NCBI RefSeq assembly: GCF_024320785.1
Contig: NZ_JANDBC010000003.1
Coordinates: 1 to 64,000, forward strand
Direction of reading: 5' to 3'
DNA: 64,000 nt
Origin: Gracilimonas sediminicola
GTDB taxonomy: Bacteria > Bacteroidota > Rhodothermia > Balneolales > Balneolaceae
A model generated the notes under the pieces. The model made no database searches. It worked only from the letters and a program-made list of their open reading frames with translations, and had not been told where the DNA came from. This document shows positions 62,261 through 64,000 of the stretch, piece after piece (position 1 is the stretch's first letter; the number at the start of each line of letters is the position of its first letter). Made by a program: the position numbers and the translations under genes.

Positions 62261-63400
62261 TCAGGAAGACTTTTTCATTCTCAGGATCAGAGAATCTGCA
62301 ACCACCGTTGACCCGATAATAAACGTCAATACCATGATACTCGCAACAGGTTCCCAAATAATGAAACCACCGAATGTACCTAACACAGCTCCCAGATACT
62401 GAATGTACTGGAGCTGGTCGTTACTGGCGTTCTTAATCAGTTGCTCGAGTTTCTTTTCATCATACTGGCGCAGATTGTCTTCAACCAGGGCATGCACGTC
62501 AAGCTGATTAATGAGCTTATACAACAGATTGGTAACCATTTCCTCAATCACCGAACCGTGTTCGTCCAGCTTATCGGGAAGGTCGTCCAGGAATACATCC
62601 ATTTTATTAAGCCCGTTCTCGATACCGGTAGGAAGCTTAACCAGCGCACTTTCAACGAGGTCCTGCATTTCCCGTCCTTTCAAAAAGCTATAGGCTTTGA
62701 TGGCTACTTTCTCGAAGGAATTCTCATCAATGGCATCATCAATTTGTTGAATCAGTTTTTTAGCGATGGATGATCGCACTTCGGGGTCGGCAATCATTTC
62801 ATCCACATAGCTGACAACCAGTGCCTTCAGGTTTTCACGAAATTCGGGGTCGTCAATAATATTACGGACGTAAATGGTGGCTTTTTCACGGTACTTGGCA
62901 ATAGCCTGAGACTCGTGAATTTTTCGCTTGATGATTTCCGGGTTAATCAGATCTTCGGACACAGCCCGGGCCAGCCGATAGGCAATGCGGTCTTTTTGTG
63001 CGGGGATAAGTCCCTGCCCAAGAATAGGTCGCTTGTGAGTGGGCCTGAATAACATGGTGATAGCCAGCCAGTTGGTCAAAAAACCAATGAGCCCGCTAAT
63101 GCTGATAATTCGCAGCAATCCTTCAAAGGAAAAAGTATGTCCGAATAGTTCTGCCGATATTCCGTTGAAATCCCAGAAAAAAGAGGTGATAAATACCGCT
63201 AAAAGCAGGTAAGGAACAGCGAAAAGCAGGTTCATTAACCACCGGTGTTCGGTCACTTTTTTAGGAGGGATGGCAAGTTCGCCCTTTTTCTCGGGCAGGG
63301 TAGAGTGTTTATCCACCTGCGTGCGGATGAGCTCCCAAAGCCGGGAACCGTATTGCTTGCTCCGCTCTTTTATAATGTCTGTATTGTCCTGTTTATTCAT
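62261..63400 (-). CDS. DUF445 family membrane protein
   Basis: A 379-residue protein with an N-terminal membrane segment (about 52-75), a second (about 97-115), a long helical charged region and a C-terminal hydrophobic hairpin (about 335-370). 'GFLTNWLAITMLFRP' and 'GLIPAQKDRIAYRLARAVSE' are the DUF445 signature. Function is unknown. It lies 33 bp downstream of ybeY on the same strand. Confidence 0.9.
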   Translation of the reverse strand: MNKQDNTDIIKERSKQYGSRLWELIRTQVDKHSTLPEKKGELAIPPKKVTEHRWLMNLLFAVPYLLLAVFITSFFWDFNGISAELFGHTFSFEGLLRIISISGLIGFLTNWLAITMLFRPTHKRPILGQGLIPAQKDRIAYRLARAVSEDLINPEIIKRKIHESQAIAKYREKATIYVRNIIDDPEFRENLKALVVSYVDEMIADPEVRSSIAKKLIQQIDDAIDENSFEKVAIKAYSFLKGREMQDLVESALVKLPTGIENGLNKMDVFLDDLPDKLDEHGSVIEEMVTNLLYKLINQLDVHALVEDNLRQYDEKKLEQLIKNASNDQLQYIQYLGAVLGTFGGFIIWEPVASIMVLTFIIGSTVVADSLILRMKKSS

Positions 63401-63433
63401 CCGTAGTTTTGGACTGATGTACGCAGAAGTTCC

Positions 63434-63892
63434 CTATTTGTTGGCTTCGGCAAGGGCTAAATATTTATTCTCAAGCTCGGTCATGGCCTCTTTTTCTTTA
63501 TCTGAGGAATCTTCATATCCAATCAGGTGAAGGAGCCCGTGAATAAAAATTCGCTGAAATTCTCTTTCCACCGGTTCTTTGAATTCAGCTGATTGTTCAA
63601 TAATTCTCGGAGCACAACAGAAAAGGGTGCCTTCAATTTCGTCATTACCTTTCGATCCGGGTTCATCATCGTACCGAAAAGAAATAATATCGGTGACATA
63701 ATATCGGTTCAGATGCTCTTTGTTGATCCGGACAATTTCCTGCTCACTCACAAAAACAAGTTCAACCAGGGAGAAAGAGACACCTTCCTTATCTGAAATT
63801 ATCTTCAGGATGGATTCCGCTTTCGAGCGGCTTAACGGAACCTTCTCATCGCTTTCATTAAAAAGTTGAAGGATGGAAGAATCTGTTTTCAA
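63434..63892 (-). CDS. ybeY: Endoribonuclease YbeY (16S rRNA maturation)
   Basis: A zinc-dependent RNase for 16S rRNA 3' end processing and ribosome quality control. 'VTDIISFRYDD' and 'RIFIHGLLHLIGYEDSSDKE' are its signature; the third metal ligand is not the usual His of 'GYDH', as in other Bacteroidota-type YbeY. No ATG exists in the 5' part; TTG at 63892 gives 152 residues, the family length, and begins just after the stop of the preceding gene. A GTG at 63955 would add 21 unlikely residues. Confidence 0.88.
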   Translation of the reverse strand: MKTDSSILQLFNESDEKVPLSRSKAESILKIISDKEGVSFSLVELVFVSEQEIVRINKEHLNRYYVTDIISFRYDDEPGSKGNDEIEGTLFCCAPRIIEQSAEFKEPVEREFQRIFIHGLLHLIGYEDSSDKEKEAMTELENKYLALAEANK

Positions 63893-63902
63893 GAGGGTAG
63901 TT

Positions 63903-64000
63903 TTAGAAGGTGAAATCGTCGTCCATCGACTCGGTGAGGGAGAGGGCAATGCCACACATCATCAAATCTTCGGGAAGCTGGGTGAAGTCTCCGCTCAGGA
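63903..64000 (-). CDS. 3' end of an unidentified gene (continues outside window)
   Basis: The minus-strand frame open from the window edge reads about 31 codons to a TAA at 63903-63905. The tail 'LSGDFTQLPEDLMMCGIALS' followed by 'LTESMDDDFTF' is acidic and looks like a genuine protein end. It is 10 bp upstream of the ybeY start, so the genes are co-transcribed. Too little is present to name the family. Confidence 0.6.
   Translation of the reverse strand, partial: LSGDFTQLPEDLMMCGIALSLTESMDDDFTF

Noticed and set aside
63893-63955. GTG start for YbeY
   Set aside because: It overlaps the preceding gene by over 50 bp and adds a Ser/Pro-rich stretch not seen in YbeY; TTG at 63892 fits the family length.
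1-64000. tRNA and rRNA genes
   Set aside because: I looked for T-loop-like GGTTCRAnnCC phrases with acceptor pairing and for rRNA landmarks and found none convincing; a tRNAscan-SE and Infernal run would be decisive.

Overview
The window reads as a chromosomal stretch of a Gram-negative, gliding-lineage bacterium, most likely Balneolota (Rhodothermota/Bacteroidota side; a Gracilimonas- or Balneola-like organism). The reasons are a giant SprA translocon gene, secreted proteins ending in the '[12 protein letters not shown]' type C-terminal sorting domain, a type III glutamine synthetase, a complete-looking menaquinone (men) gene set, the xerC-hpf-hprK order, carotenoid glycoside-type tailoring genes and generally weak Shine-Dalgarno sequences. 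The taxonomic call is an inference. No rRNA, tRNA or CRISPR array was recognised.

Region 1-3059 is the accessory part and the most unusual. It holds the 3' end of a mercuric reductase gene (merA), then a compact integron: a tyrosine recombinase of the integron-integrase (IntI) type on the + strand (1475-2437), and on its 5' side a single inverted gene cassette (about 679-1274) bounded by an attI-like core and a 122-bp attC palindrome. The cassette carries an orphan WapI-like immunity gene. Downstream of intI the last 17 codons of the integrase plus about 200 bp of flank are repeated in tandem (253-bp period, two full copies and a partial third); the copies differ mostly at silent positions.

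Region 3060-20691 contains two blocks of menaquinone genes on the - strand, menA-menC-menE (3060-6506) and menF-menD-menH-menB (15875-20691). They are separated by about 9.4 kb of mostly + strand genes: type III glutamine synthetase, two sorting-domain proteins (one an M23 peptidase), CsaA, DUF2141, an orphan FtsX/MacB permease, a GNAT protein and a VapBC toxin-antitoxin pair with its own palindromic operator.

Region 20700-41200 holds a PLP-dependent cysteine/cystathionine synthase-like enzyme, DUF3467, LptG-LptF (lipopolysaccharide export permeases), SprA (2434 residues), Lnt, RsmI, small membrane and secreted proteins, an orphan OmpR-type regulator, TrmH and an M28 peptidase. Region 41200-49300 holds an M23 peptidase, HprK, HPF, XerC, then a group that fits carotenoid acyl-glycoside formation (family 2 glycosyltransferase, CrtC-type hydratase, PlsC-type acyltransferase), an O-methyltransferase and an unknown secreted protein.

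Region 49400-64000 contains a GT4-like glycosyltransferase, an RNA methyltransferase, a SlyD-type FKBP, a CoA-binding protein, YajQ, DUF971, a Rieske oxygenase interrupted by an in-frame TAA 33 codons before its natural end, an iron-type ABC binding protein and permease without an ATPase, a phytoene-dehydrogenase-like FAD protein, a subtilase lipoprotein, DUF445, YbeY and the tail of one more gene. Several intergenic spaces carry phased short repeats (7- and 8-bp periods) folded as inverted repeats, a covarying hairpin pair, and a 116-bp element with 11-bp terminal inverted repeats.
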